The notes beneath the pieces are model-generated. The model was not told the DNA's origin. It made no database searches and saw only the letters and a program-made list of their open reading frames with translations. DNA of 64,000 nt from an uncultured Eubacteriales bacterium (GTDB lineage: Bacteria; Bacillota; Clostridia; Oscillospirales; Acutalibacteraceae), in NCBI GenBank assembly GCA_934454125.1, contig CAKSFA010000001.1, forward strand, positions 62,001 to 126,000, read 5' to 3'. How positions within the stretch are numbered: position 1 is the first letter of the stretch; each line of letters opens with the position of its first letter. This document shows positions 41,860 through 49,824 of this stretch, in pieces. A program made the translations under genes and the position numbers.

Positions 41860-41888
41860 AGTTTACCATATTTTACTAGCAATGTCAA
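41860..41888 (-). promoter_or_regulatory. promoter for the DUF1269-like gene
   Basis: On the minus strand TTGACA-N17-TAAACT. Confidence 0.75.
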
Positions 41889-41893
41889 GGATG

Positions 41894-41929
41894 AAAAAAG
41901 CAGCCTGTTTGAAAAGGCTGCTTTTTTTG
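41894..41929 (-). terminator. terminator after the CAP lipoprotein gene
   Basis: AAAAAAGCAGCCT / AAGGCTGCTTTTTTT hairpin; A/T runs on both sides allow either direction, but only the minus-strand gene needs it. Confidence 0.85.
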
Positions 41930-41937
41930 ATTTTGTT

Positions 41938-42699
41938 TTATCCGATAAACAGTTGCACCCAGCAACGGTTGCCATCGTTTTCTGCGTATCCAACGGCCAT
42001 GCCGGTAAAGCGTCCTTCCAGAATATTGGCGCGGTGCCCGGAAGAGTTCATCCACTGTTCAACGGCGGTGCTGGCGTTTTTTTGACCTTTTGCCAAATTT
42101 TCACCGGCTGCCGAATAGGATACACCGTAATCACTGTAAACAGAGAAGCACTCTCTGCCGTCTGGACGTGTGTGACTGAAGGCATCAATGATTTCTTGTG
42201 CACGCTGATCGGCCGCTGCTTGCAGATCAGTACGGTAGCTCAGATGCCCCAGGCCGTTTGCGCTGCGCTCTGCGTTGGTCAGAGAAAAGACTTCGCCGCG
42301 CACGCCGCCAGGATTATATGTGCTGGGGGTTTCGATTGCCGGTGGTTCCGGCGCTGGTGTTTCGTAGGATGGCTCAGGAGTAGTGGGGGTATTGTTTGCC
42401 GGAGGTGTGTAGTTATTTTGTGGGGTTTGAGGTGTTTGCGTAGTTTGGGGTGTCTGTTGTGCAGGAGCTTCCTGAGTAGGTGTTTGTTCCTGCGTGGCAG
42501 TTTCTGCTGCCGGGTTTTCTTCCGCCGGCGATTCTTCTGCTGGCGCCTGGCTATCATCGATTGCAGCGCTTTCTGCTTGAGATTCTGTTTGCAATGTGCT
42601 GGATAAAGGGTTGCTGCTTGTGTTTGTTTCTGCTGTGCAGGCAGAGAGTGTAAATGCTGCACAGCAAAGCATACAAATTAACAAAAATTTCTTTTTCAT
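41938..42699 (-). CDS. CAP/SCP-domain lipoprotein
   Basis: 253 residues. Lipoprotein signal peptide with lipobox LSAC (KKKFLLICMLCCAAFTLSAC), then about 110 residues rich in Pro, Thr, Gln and Glu that likely span the wall. The C-terminal CAP domain (about 130-253) has LTNAERSANGLGHLSYRTDLQAAADQRAQEI, HTRPDGR and WMNSSGHRANIL, with the canonical His and Glu cavity residues. Such proteins are common in spore formers (YkwD-like). AAAAGGAG precedes ATG. Confidence 0.92.
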   Translation of the reverse strand: MKKKFLLICMLCCAAFTLSACTAETNTSSNPLSSTLQTESQAESAAIDDSQAPAEESPAEENPAAETATQEQTPTQEAPAQQTPQTTQTPQTPQNNYTPPANNTPTTPEPSYETPAPEPPAIETPSTYNPGGVRGEVFSLTNAERSANGLGHLSYRTDLQAAADQRAQEIIDAFSHTRPDGRECFSVYSDYGVSYSAAGENLAKGQKNASTAVEQWMNSSGHRANILEGRFTGMAVGYAENDGNRCWVQLFIG

Positions 42700-42742
42700 A
42701 ATTGCTCCTTTTACAAAATGGTATCAAGTCGTATTAGCGGTT

Positions 42743-42771
42743 ATTGTAGCACAAACATCTACTAAAATCAA
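42743..42771 (-). promoter_or_regulatory. promoter for the CAP lipoprotein gene
   Basis: On the minus strand TTGATT-N17-TACAAT. The remaining 42772-42946 stretch before the tmRNA terminator contains no gene I can support. Confidence 0.7.
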
Positions 42772-42946
42772 ATCAAAAATAAAAATAGTACCTTGTAAAT
42801 TTTTTACACAATCTCATGCATTTATCCTATTGTTGGCAGAATACGAAAAACTACGTTGCAGCCCGGTTGAGATTACAGTGTGATTTTTGGGGATGAAACT
42901 TGTTTGATTTGTAATTGCAAGCGGTTGGGATGCAACGGTTGAAGGG

Positions 42947-42987
42947 GTAAAAAAGATTGGGGTCAAACGCGAATTACGTTTGACCCC
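42947..42987 (-). terminator. terminator after tmRNA
   Basis: On the minus strand GGGGTCAAACG / CGTTTGACCCC stem followed by AATCTTTTTTACC. Confidence 0.9.
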
Positions 42988-43041
42988 TGATGGTTTGGTT
43001 TTGATCGAACTCTGCTAGCTGGGTTCGACCTGCGATTGAAT

Positions 43042-43390
43042 TGGTGGAGGCGAGGGGAATCGAACCCCTGTCCGAAAACCGCTTGCCGAAGCTTTCTACG
43101 AGTGTATCCAACTGTTAAAATTCCCGTATTGCACCATGAGTTGGAGCATTGTGCAGTACGGTAGCCTTTTGGTCATGACTGCGCGCAAGGCAATGCGCAG
43201 TTCACGTTCACCACAAAATCGACGCCCAGCCCTTGTGCCGTGGTTGCACAAGGAGGACGGCAGCCTTAATTAGGCTGCGTACGCAACTTGTTTGTTGTCG
43301 TTTAATTTTAAGAATACGGCGTTTTGAGTGGGGCCGCACCACTACTCGCTTACTTTGGTTCACAATCCCCGTCGAAGCCTTTACGCCCCC
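43042..43390 (-). ncRNA. ssrA: transfer-messenger RNA (tmRNA), CCA encoded
   Basis: Minus strand, 349 nt. The 5' GGGGGCGTAAAGGCTTCGACGGGG pairs with the 3' CGCCTCC-A-CCA end. The T arm GGGGTTCGATTCCCC and pseudoknot hairpins are visible. The tag frame ends with codons for NDNKQVAYAA and TAA, inside the usual GCAGCCTAATTAAGGCTGC hairpin. The smpB gene lies just upstream on the same strand. Confidence 0.95.
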
Positions 43391-43393
43391 GTG

Positions 43394-43861
43394 TTATCGG
43401 TTTTTTTCTTTGATGGCACGGGCGATGTCTCGTTTTGCGGCTTTTTCGGCAAGAGTTTGCCGTTTGTCATACAATTTTTTGCCTTTGCACAGCCCTACTT
43501 GTACTTTTACTTTGGAGTTCTTGAAGTACAGCGACAGTGGGATCAGCGAATAACCGTTTTGTTTGACATGGCCGTAAAGCCGGAGGATCTCGCGCTTGTG
43601 TGCAAGCAGCCGACGCACACGCAGCGGATCTTTGTTGAAGATGTTGCCCTGTTCATATGGGCTGATGTGCATACCGTTTAACAGAAGCTCGCCGTTGACT
43701 ACGGAGCACCAGGAATCTTTGAGATTCACCCTGCCCTGACGCAGAGATTTTACCTCGGTGCCGCACAGTTCAATGCCGGCTTCCAGGCTTTCTTCCACAA
43801 AGTAATCATGGTAGGCTTTTTTATTTTGTGCAATGGTTTTGGTTGCTGCTTTTTCTGCCAT
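43394..43861 (-). CDS. smpB: SsrA-binding protein SmpB
   Basis: 155 residues: IAQNKKAYHDYFVEESLEAGIELCGTEVKSLRQGRVNLKDS at the start and LLAHKREILRLYGHVKQNGYSLIPLSLYF later, with a basic tail (KRDIARAIKEKNR) that mimics the codon-anticodon helix. It delivers tmRNA to stalled ribosomes. GGAGGCATTTTT precedes the ATG, and the stop lies 3 nt from the tmRNA 5' end. Confidence 0.96.
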   Translation of the reverse strand: MAEKAATKTIAQNKKAYHDYFVEESLEAGIELCGTEVKSLRQGRVNLKDSWCSVVNGELLLNGMHISPYEQGNIFNKDPLRVRRLLAHKREILRLYGHVKQNGYSLIPLSLYFKNSKVKVQVGLCKGKKLYDKRQTLAEKAAKRDIARAIKEKNR

Positions 43862-43887
43862 AAAAATGCCTCCTTACCGCAAGATGT

Positions 43888-43917
43888 AGCATACCATATC
43901 TCGGGCGGGATTGTCAA
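43888..43917 (-). promoter_or_regulatory. promoter for smpB-ssrA
   Basis: On the minus strand TTGACA-N18-TATGCT. Confidence 0.65.
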
Positions 43918-44026
43918 TGAAATCGCGGCAAAGCGACGGGATTTGACGGGATTTTGCACTGGCAGTGGATTTTTGAAAAAAGGTGTGGTACGATAGAATC
44001 AAAATAGAGATAAAAAGGCGGATACC

Positions 44027-44677
44027 ATGAAGATTAATTACCAAAAAGAGCTGGAAGCCATACTGAAGCGACTACCAAAAGATGAGAGGAAACCTGTGTT
44101 GGTGCTGCATTGCTGCTGTGCGCCGTGCAGCACCTATGTGTTGCAGTATTTGGTGCAGTATTTTACGATTAAAATTTTGTTTTATAACCCAAATATTTCG
44201 CCGCCCAGTGAGTATGACAGACGACTGTTGGAATTACATGCGCTGCTGCGGCAGATGAAACTGGAGCAGGAAATTGCGGTGCTGGAGGCCGAGTATGATC
44301 CGGCGTTGTTTTATGAGCGTGTGCGTGGGTTGGAAGATGAGCCGGAGGGTGGAAAACGATGTGAAACATGCTTTGCGTTGAGATTAGAGGAAGCTGGCCG
44401 GCAGGCCAAAGAGTTGGGGGCAGATTTTTTTACTACGACACTGACGATTAGCCCGCACAAAGATTCTGCACTGCTCAATGAGTTGGGGCAGATGGTCGGG
44501 GAGCGGTATGGTATGGAGTATTTGCTTTCTGACTTTAAGAAAAAGGATGGCTTTCGACAGTCGATACAGCTTTCGCGGGAGCATGGTTTATATCGTCAGG
44601 ATTACTGCGGTTGTATTTTTTCAAAACAAGAGCGGGAGCGGCAGGCGGCAGAGCAGGCAGAAAAAGAGAATGGCTAA
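44027..44677 (+). CDS. queH: epoxyqueuosine reductase QueH
   Basis: 216 residues of the DUF208/QueH family. Cys clusters are HCCCAPCSTYVL near residue 30, EGGKRCETCFALRLEEA in the middle and LYRQDYCGCIFSKQER near the end. It also has FYNPNISPPSEYDRR and FTTTLTISPHKD. It reduces epoxyqueuosine to queuosine in tRNA. AAAAGGCGGATACC precedes ATG 44027. No other queuosine gene is adjacent. Confidence 0.93.
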   Translation: MKINYQKELEAILKRLPKDERKPVLVLHCCCAPCSTYVLQYLVQYFTIKILFYNPNISPPSEYDRRLLELHALLRQMKLEQEIAVLEAEYDPALFYERVRGLEDEPEGGKRCETCFALRLEEAGRQAKELGADFFTTTLTISPHKDSALLNELGQMVGERYGMEYLLSDFKKKDGFRQSIQLSREHGLYRQDYCGCIFSKQERERQAAEQAEKENG

Positions 44678-44692
44678 GCATTCTCTTTTTTT
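44661..44692 (+). terminator. bidirectional terminator; queH stop codon in its loop
   Basis: AAAGAGAATG / CATTCTCTTT stem, T-run on both sides. The queH TAA falls in the loop, and the convergent gene at 44694 ends directly beside it. Confidence 0.85.
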
Positions 44693-44693
44693 A

Positions 44694-45140
44694 TTATGGT
44701 TTGTGAAACTGTGGTTTTTGGTTGAGACGATTGCTGATAAAGGGTTCAAATTGTGCTGTGACAGCAGTTTCAAGCGATTGTAGATTTGGAGAAGCGGGAG
44801 TTTCATGCAAGCTTTGAAACACGGTTTGCGCCTTTGAAAGCGGCAATGCGGTAAGCACGTGCAGTTCGTCGGCATTGTTGAGTTTGCAGTGACGCAGTAC
44901 ACATTTTGGTGCCATTACCAGTGTTGCAAGCTGTTTGGCATGGGCAGAATCTGCCGGTAGATTTTGGCTTTCTAACAGAAACTGACAGATTTGCGTGCAG
45001 TTTTGAAATTTTTCGTGGCTAAAATCGTTGAGATATTCTGCGTGGTTGATTTTGGCCAAATGTGAGATTTTGATGGGCAGCGTATCAAACTGACCTTCTT
45101 GCAATATGTGCAGAGCCAGAGCTTCCGGGGTGGTGTTCAT
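44694..45140 (-). CDS. ImmA/IrrE-like protein lacking the zinc motif (uncertain)
   Basis: 148 residues. The start (PEALALHILQEGQFDTLPIKISHLAKINH) and the middle (HAKQLATLVMAPKCVLRHC) resemble the opening and the AnrFAaelLMP region of ImmA/IrrE proteases, but the HExxH helix expected between them is missing. It could be a degenerate copy or a non-catalytic relative. AAAAAGGAGG precedes the ATG. The frame is intact. An unrelated hypothetical protein remains possible. Confidence 0.55.
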   Translation of the reverse strand: MNTTPEALALHILQEGQFDTLPIKISHLAKINHAEYLNDFSHEKFQNCTQICQFLLESQNLPADSAHAKQLATLVMAPKCVLRHCKLNNADELHVLTALPLSKAQTVFQSLHETPASPNLQSLETAVTAQFEPFISNRLNQKPQFHKP

Positions 45141-45223
45141 AACAGAGAGCCTCCTTTTTGTTTATGATAACATATTTGCGGGAAAGTGGTAAAATGTTTA
45201 TAAAAAATTTATAAAAATTTGTG

Positions 45224-45251
45224 TTGTATTACGGTGCGGATATGGTATAGT
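45224..45251 (+). promoter_or_regulatory. promoter for the P-type ATPase gene
   Basis: TTGTAT-N16-TATAGT, 47 nt before the start. Confidence 0.5.
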
Positions 45252-45298
45252 AGAACAAGAGAAAATAATCGTGCAGAAGTGCGCGGGAAGGTGCATGT

Positions 45299-47653
45299 AT
45301 GAAGGATAAGCAGAGATTACGCCCCGATGTGCAGACAGGACTGAGCACAGCGCAGGTGGCGGCGCAGAAAACAAGGGGTTTGCAGAACACGCAGAGCGAG
45401 AAAATCTCGAAAACAACGGGAGAAATTGTTCGGGATAATGTGTGCACGTTATTCAATTTGCTCAATTTGCTGATTGCAGTTGCGTTGGTCTGTGTGGGAG
45501 CATTTAGCAATTTGCTGTTTATTTTTATTATTTGTGCGAATGTGCTGATTGCGATTGTGCAAGAGCTGCGTGCCAAAAAGCTGGTGGACAGCCTTTCGTT
45601 GCTTTCGCAACCGCATGCGATGGTGCTTCGTGATGGAAAAGAACAGGAAGTGCCTGTAGAAGAGCTGGTGCTGGACGATGTGCTGGTGCTGCGTGCCGGA
45701 CAGCAGATTTGTGCAGACGCGGTTTTGCTGCAGGGGCAAGCAGAAGTGAATGAATCGCTGTTGACTGGCGAAGCGGACCCGGTTGTTAAAGTACAGGGAG
45801 ACACTGTGCTTTCAGGTAGTTTTGTCGTCAGCGGTAAATGTTATGCACAGGTGGAGCATATTGGTGGAGAGAATTATGCAACGAGCATTGCCCACCAGGC
45901 AAAACAGCTCAAACGGGTACATTCTGAACTGGTGACCTCGATGCAGAAGGTGACGCGCTTTACCGGATTTTTGATTGTGCCGCTTGGAATTTTGCTGTTT
46001 TTGGAGGCGTTTTTTCTGCAAAATATCGGTATGCAGGACGCAGTGGTCTCTACAGCAGCGGGATTGCTGGGGATGTTGCCCAAGGGTTTGGTGTTGCTGA
46101 TCAGTATTAGTCTGGCAGTGGGTGTGAGCCGGCTTGCCAAGAAAAAGGTACTGGTGCAGGAGCTATATGCCTTGGAGACATTGGCGCACGTAGACGTATT
46201 GTGTCTGGATAAGACAGGAACGATTACACAGGGCAATATGCAGGTGGAGACGGTTTATTCGTTGTGGAATGAGGCGGAAATGCCGTGGTTTGATGCGATG
46301 ATTGGCTCTTTTTTGCAGCATACAGACGATAACAATGCAACGTTTCAGGCGCTTGCAGCACACTATGAAAAAAGCGAGCGGTTTGTGCCGATAGAGAAGA
46401 TTCCGTTTTCGTCTCAGCGCAAGTGGAGCGCGATGACGTTTGCAGGGCGCGGCACATTGGTGCTGGGTGCGCCTGAGCGCTTGACAGACAAACCGCTGCC
46501 GGCTGAGGTGACCCGAGAGATTGCCAATGGCAACCGTGTGATTCTGGCGGGTGTAACGAAGGAGCCAGTGACAGCAGATGGTGCATTGCGCGGTGTGGTG
46601 CCGCTGAAAGCGATTGTGATTACTGACCCGATTCGTGAGAATGCTAAGGAGACGTTTGATTATTTCAAAAAAGAGGGCGTTGCAATCAAAGTGATTTCGG
46701 GTGATAACCCTGCTACTGTGGCGGCGATTGCGCAAAAGGCTGGGTTGGACGGCGCACAGCGGTACATTGATATGAGTACTGTGCACACAGAGCAGGAGCT
46801 GGTTCGCGTTGCGGCAGAATACACGGTGTTTGGCAGGGTGTCTCCGCAGCAGAAGAAAGCATTGGTGCAGGCGCTGCAGCGGCAAGGACATGGCGTTGCG
46901 ATGACCGGTGACGGTGTGAACGATATTTTGGCACTGCGGGAGGCTGATTGTAGCATTGCCATTGCTGAGGGAAGCGACGCTGCACGGCAGGTGGCACAGC
47001 TGGTGCTGCTGAATTCAGATTTTGGCGCGTTGCCTCAGGTTTTGGCTGAAGGCAGGCGTGTGGTGAACAATATTACACGCGTAGCAGGTGTATTCTTTGT
47101 TAAGACGATTTATTCGGTTTTGCTGGCGATTTTATGTGTTTGTAGCAACAGGGCGTTCCCGTTTTTGCCGATTCAGATTACATTGATTGATTTGGCGATC
47201 GAGGGATATCCGGCGTTCTTTATGTCGTTTGAACCGGACGGTAGGAAGGTGAAAGGACGTTTTTTGCCGTCTGTTTTGCGCAGGGCGATTCCCAATGCGG
47301 TTACAACGGCGATTGGTGTGGCTGTGCTGTTTTTTGTGGCGCCGCTGTTTGGGATTTCTGCAGAGCAGACCAATACGATTATGTATTTGTTTGTGGGTAT
47401 TGTGGGGATTTTGGCGGTATTTAAAGCGTGCTGGCGCTTCAATGCACTGCGGGCGTTTTTGTTTGTCTCGATGAGCGTGGGATATTTTGCGGCAGCTTAT
47501 CTGTTTCGGGGTTTGCTGCATTTGGAAATGCTCTCTGCTGCGGGGTTTGCAGTGTTGGGCGTGGCTGCGTTGATTGCGGTTGCTGCTGAGCGTGTGTTTG
47601 CTGTGGTCACCAATTTATGCTTTGCGACCGTGGGAAAAGAGAAGCGTTATTAA
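45299..47653 (+). CDS. P-type cation-translocating ATPase (CtpE-like)
   Basis: 784 residues. Actuator domain with ESLLTGEADPV, phosphorylation site CLDKTGTITQGN, and hinge MTGDGVNDILALREADCSIA. About ten membrane helices are predicted. The M4 segment reads GMLPKGLVLLISISLAVG where calcium pumps have PEGL. The overall layout and the TGEADPV form resemble the CtpE-type calcium pump group of Gram-positives, so calcium or another divalent cation is likely, but the ion is not certain. It stands alone with its own promoter. Confidence 0.88.
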   Translation: MKDKQRLRPDVQTGLSTAQVAAQKTRGLQNTQSEKISKTTGEIVRDNVCTLFNLLNLLIAVALVCVGAFSNLLFIFIICANVLIAIVQELRAKKLVDSLSLLSQPHAMVLRDGKEQEVPVEELVLDDVLVLRAGQQICADAVLLQGQAEVNESLLTGEADPVVKVQGDTVLSGSFVVSGKCYAQVEHIGGENYATSIAHQAKQLKRVHSELVTSMQKVTRFTGFLIVPLGILLFLEAFFLQNIGMQDAVVSTAAGLLGMLPKGLVLLISISLAVGVSRLAKKKVLVQELYALETLAHVDVLCLDKTGTITQGNMQVETVYSLWNEAEMPWFDAMIGSFLQHTDDNNATFQALAAHYEKSERFVPIEKIPFSSQRKWSAMTFAGRGTLVLGAPERLTDKPLPAEVTREIANGNRVILAGVTKEPVTADGALRGVVPLKAIVITDPIRENAKETFDYFKKEGVAIKVISGDNPATVAAIAQKAGLDGAQRYIDMSTVHTEQELVRVAAEYTVFGRVSPQQKKALVQALQRQGHGVAMTGDGVNDILALREADCSIAIAEGSDAARQVAQLVLLNSDFGALPQVLAEGRRVVNNITRVAGVFFVKTIYSVLLAILCVCSNRAFPFLPIQITLIDLAIEGYPAFFMSFEPDGRKVKGRFLPSVLRRAIPNAVTTAIGVAVLFFVAPLFGISAEQTNTIMYLFVGIVGILAVFKACWRFNALRAFLFVSMSVGYFAAAYLFRGLLHLEMLSAAGFAVLGVAALIAVAAERVFAVVTNLCFATVGKEKRY

Positions 47654-47707
47654 GTATTGAAAATACAACAATACACCTGTTTATAGATTGAGAAAAGGAG
47701 CTTGGAT

Positions 47708-48370
47708 ATGGAAGCTGCAAAAAAGGAATTTATTGAATTTATGATGGGCGCTGATGTGTTGCGCTTTGGCAAATTTATTACAAAAAGCGGGAGGGAAACG
47801 CCGTATTTTATCAACACCGGAAATTATAAAACAGGTCTGCAGAGCGCGCAGTTGGGCGATTTTTATGCTGCGTTTATCAAGGAAACATTGGGAGAAAATG
47901 GATTTGATGCGATGTTTGGACCGGCATATAAAGGGATACCGTTGGTGACGACGACGGCAGCAGCACTGGCGCGCAATTATGGAATTGATAAACCGTTTTT
48001 CTTTAATCGGAAAGAGATGAAAGACCACGGAGAAGGCGGAAATACCGTGGGTTATGCGCCGGTAAATGGGGATCGAATCATCATTGTGGAGGACGTGATT
48101 ACGGCGGGAACGGCGATTCGTGAGACGATGCCTGTTTTGCGGGGATGTGCGGATGTTCAGGTGACGGATTTGTTTATCTCTGTGAATCGATGTGAGGTGG
48201 GAATGACGCCTGGAAGTACCGCTGTTGCTGAGGTTGCGCGGGATTTTGGGATTGATGTGCATGCGTTGATTACGGTGCGGGATATTTATGATTATCTGAA
48301 AATGCGCGGCGATTTTTCCGAGATTTTGCTGGGGATGAAGGCATATATGGATCAATATTGTGTGCTGTGA
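47708..48370 (+). CDS. pyrE: orotate phosphoribosyltransferase
   Basis: 220 residues with the PRPP-binding motif RIIIVEDVITAGTAIRE, the flexible-loop FFFNRKEMKDHGEGG (Lys and His) and GKFITKSGRETPYFINTG. It makes OMP from orotate. ATG 47708 behind AAAAGGAGC is chosen; TTG 47702 is weaker. No other pyrimidine gene is nearby. Confidence 0.94.
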   Translation: MEAAKKEFIEFMMGADVLRFGKFITKSGRETPYFINTGNYKTGLQSAQLGDFYAAFIKETLGENGFDAMFGPAYKGIPLVTTTAAALARNYGIDKPFFFNRKEMKDHGEGGNTVGYAPVNGDRIIIVEDVITAGTAIRETMPVLRGCADVQVTDLFISVNRCEVGMTPGSTAVAEVARDFGIDVHALITVRDIYDYLKMRGDFSEILLGMKAYMDQYCVL

Positions 48371-48438
48371 TTCTTACTTGAATTTAGACTGAATTTTGTT
48401 TTTATTAAGAATTGACTTTATTTCAATGGTGTGTTTGT

Positions 48439-48501
48439 GACCATAAACCTTACTTTTTCGACCATAACGTGATATTTGGCGACCATAAACCGCCGTTCTT
48501 C
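48439..48501 (+). repeat. 21-bp tandem GACCATAA repeat, locus 2 (three units)
   Basis: GACCATAA begins at 48439, 48460 and 48481, exactly 21 nt apart. Each unit continues with a variable middle and a T-rich tail (TTTTTC, TTTGGC, GTTCTTC). It lies in the 3' untranslated region of pyrE, upstream of the terminator. The related locus is 32064-32126. Confidence 0.7.
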
Positions 48502-48555
48502 ACAGATTTGACATTTTTGGTGCAGTTTTTAAATAAATTGAAAACGAATAGCAGT

Positions 48556-48592
48556 ACGACACTCGACAGGTGCGAGGAGTCGTATTTTTTAT
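48556..48592 (+). terminator. terminator downstream of pyrE
   Basis: TACGAC / GTCGTA outer stem with CTCG / CGAG inner stem and a T-run. Confidence 0.85.
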
Positions 48593-48991
48593 GTTTGTAG
48601 TGAACGATTGTTGTCGGAGTGCGGGGCGGTTGGTGAGCGTAGAGAGACTGGGGATTTGATTTTTGTGGGAAGTGGTTGTGTGGAGATGGGTTAAGGTTTG
48701 GAGGGGGATGGATTTGTGTGGTTGGTTGGGTGAGTTGGAAGGAGGAGTGGTGCGTTGCTGTATGGAGGTTGGAGTAGGAGTGAGATAGCTGTGGAATGGT
48801 GTGGCTGTGATTTTGGTTTTTGTGGGAAGGGAAATGGTTGCGTGGCATAGAAATGGGAAATCAGTGAGATGGTAGAAATATTTAGAAACTATGGTTGTGG
48901 TGTGTGGAATGGAAATATATTTGGGTTGTATGTAAGCAAGATAGATGAGGGATAACGCATCGCATAAAAATTGGGAGCGCAGGGCGTGGGG
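48593..48991 (+). other. gene-free, strongly C-poor and G-rich spacer
   Basis: About 400 nt between the pyrE terminator and the yebC promoter with very few C residues on the + strand. No gene is supported on either strand; the long antisense frames here encode Pro/His/Thr/Asn-rich sequence caused by the base skew, without ribosome sites. I see no hairpin RNA. Confidence 0.6.
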
Positions 48992-49021
48992 TTGCCAATT
49001 TGGGGTGAATTGTAGTATAAT
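48992..49021 (+). promoter_or_regulatory. promoter for yebC
   Basis: TTGCCA-N18-TATAAT, 31 nt before the start. Confidence 0.7.
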
Positions 49022-49052
49022 AAAAAACAGCAATTTTCAGGAGGCAACCTTT

Positions 49053-49790
49053 ATGGCAGGACATTCAAAGTGGAATAATATCAAACGAAAAAAAGAGAAG
49101 GCCGATGGCGCCAAAGCCAAGGTTTTTACCAAAATCGGCAGAGAACTAGCTGTGGCGGTGAAACAAGGCGGCGGGCCGGATCCGGCATCGAATTCGAAAT
49201 TAAAGGACTGCATTGCAAAAGCAAAGGCTTGCAATGTTCCCAATGACAATATAGAGCGTATTATCAAAAAGGCCGCCGGTGAGAATGACGGCGATAAGTT
49301 TGAGAGCATCGTTTATGAGGGTTATGGCCCGTGTGGTGTGGCGGTGATCGTTGAGGCGTTGACGGATAACCGTAACCGGACTGCCGGTGAAGTGCGCCAT
49401 TATTTTGATAAGTCTGGCGGAAATCTGGGGACGCTGGGTTGTGTTTCGTTTTTGTTTACGCAAAAAGGTGTTCTGGTATTAGAAAAGGCCGGGCTGGATG
49501 AGGAGCGCGTGATGGAGGATGCGTTGGAAGCCGGTGCGAGCGATTTTTCAGCAGAGGACGATGTGTTCGTCATTGAGACAGAGCCAAGTGATTTTGGCAG
49601 TGTTTTGGAGACGCTGACGCAGAAGGGATATGCCTTTGTTTCTGCTGAGGTGGAGATGGTGCCCGCGACCTATACAGAAATTGCGGATGAGGCTGTTGCG
49701 CTTAAAATGCAGAAGTTGCTGGACAGTTTGGAGGACAACGACGACGTGCAGAACGTTTGGCATAACTGGGAAAATCCACTTGAGGGCTGA
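49053..49790 (+). CDS. yebC: YebC/PmpR family protein (TACO1)
   Basis: 245 residues: MAGHSKWNNIKRKKEKADGAKAKVFTKIGRE start, YEGYGPCGVAVIVEALTDNRNRT and VRHYFDKSGGNLGTLGCVSFLF. Members act as DNA-binding regulators or as translation factors that help ribosomes through proline stretches. CAGGAGGCAACC precedes ATG 49053; the frame upstream is not used. Confidence 0.95.
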   Translation: MAGHSKWNNIKRKKEKADGAKAKVFTKIGRELAVAVKQGGGPDPASNSKLKDCIAKAKACNVPNDNIERIIKKAAGENDGDKFESIVYEGYGPCGVAVIVEALTDNRNRTAGEVRHYFDKSGGNLGTLGCVSFLFTQKGVLVLEKAGLDEERVMEDALEAGASDFSAEDDVFVIETEPSDFGSVLETLTQKGYAFVSAEVEMVPATYTEIADEAVALKMQKLLDSLEDNDDVQNVWHNWENPLEG

Positions 49791-49824
49791 GTGGTTTTGA
49801 AGCAGTTAGGAAGGAGGACGGCGC

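Noticed and set aside
43000..43042. Extra tRNA-like TTCGA segment beside tmRNA
   Set aside because: No acceptor or anticodon arm pairs with it; it is plain sequence between the tmRNA end and its terminator.
48450..49033. Overlapping minus-strand frames of 132 and 177 codons
   Set aside because: Pro/His/Thr/Asn-rich translation of a C-poor spacer; it crosses the pyrE terminator and the 21-bp repeats and has no ribosome site.
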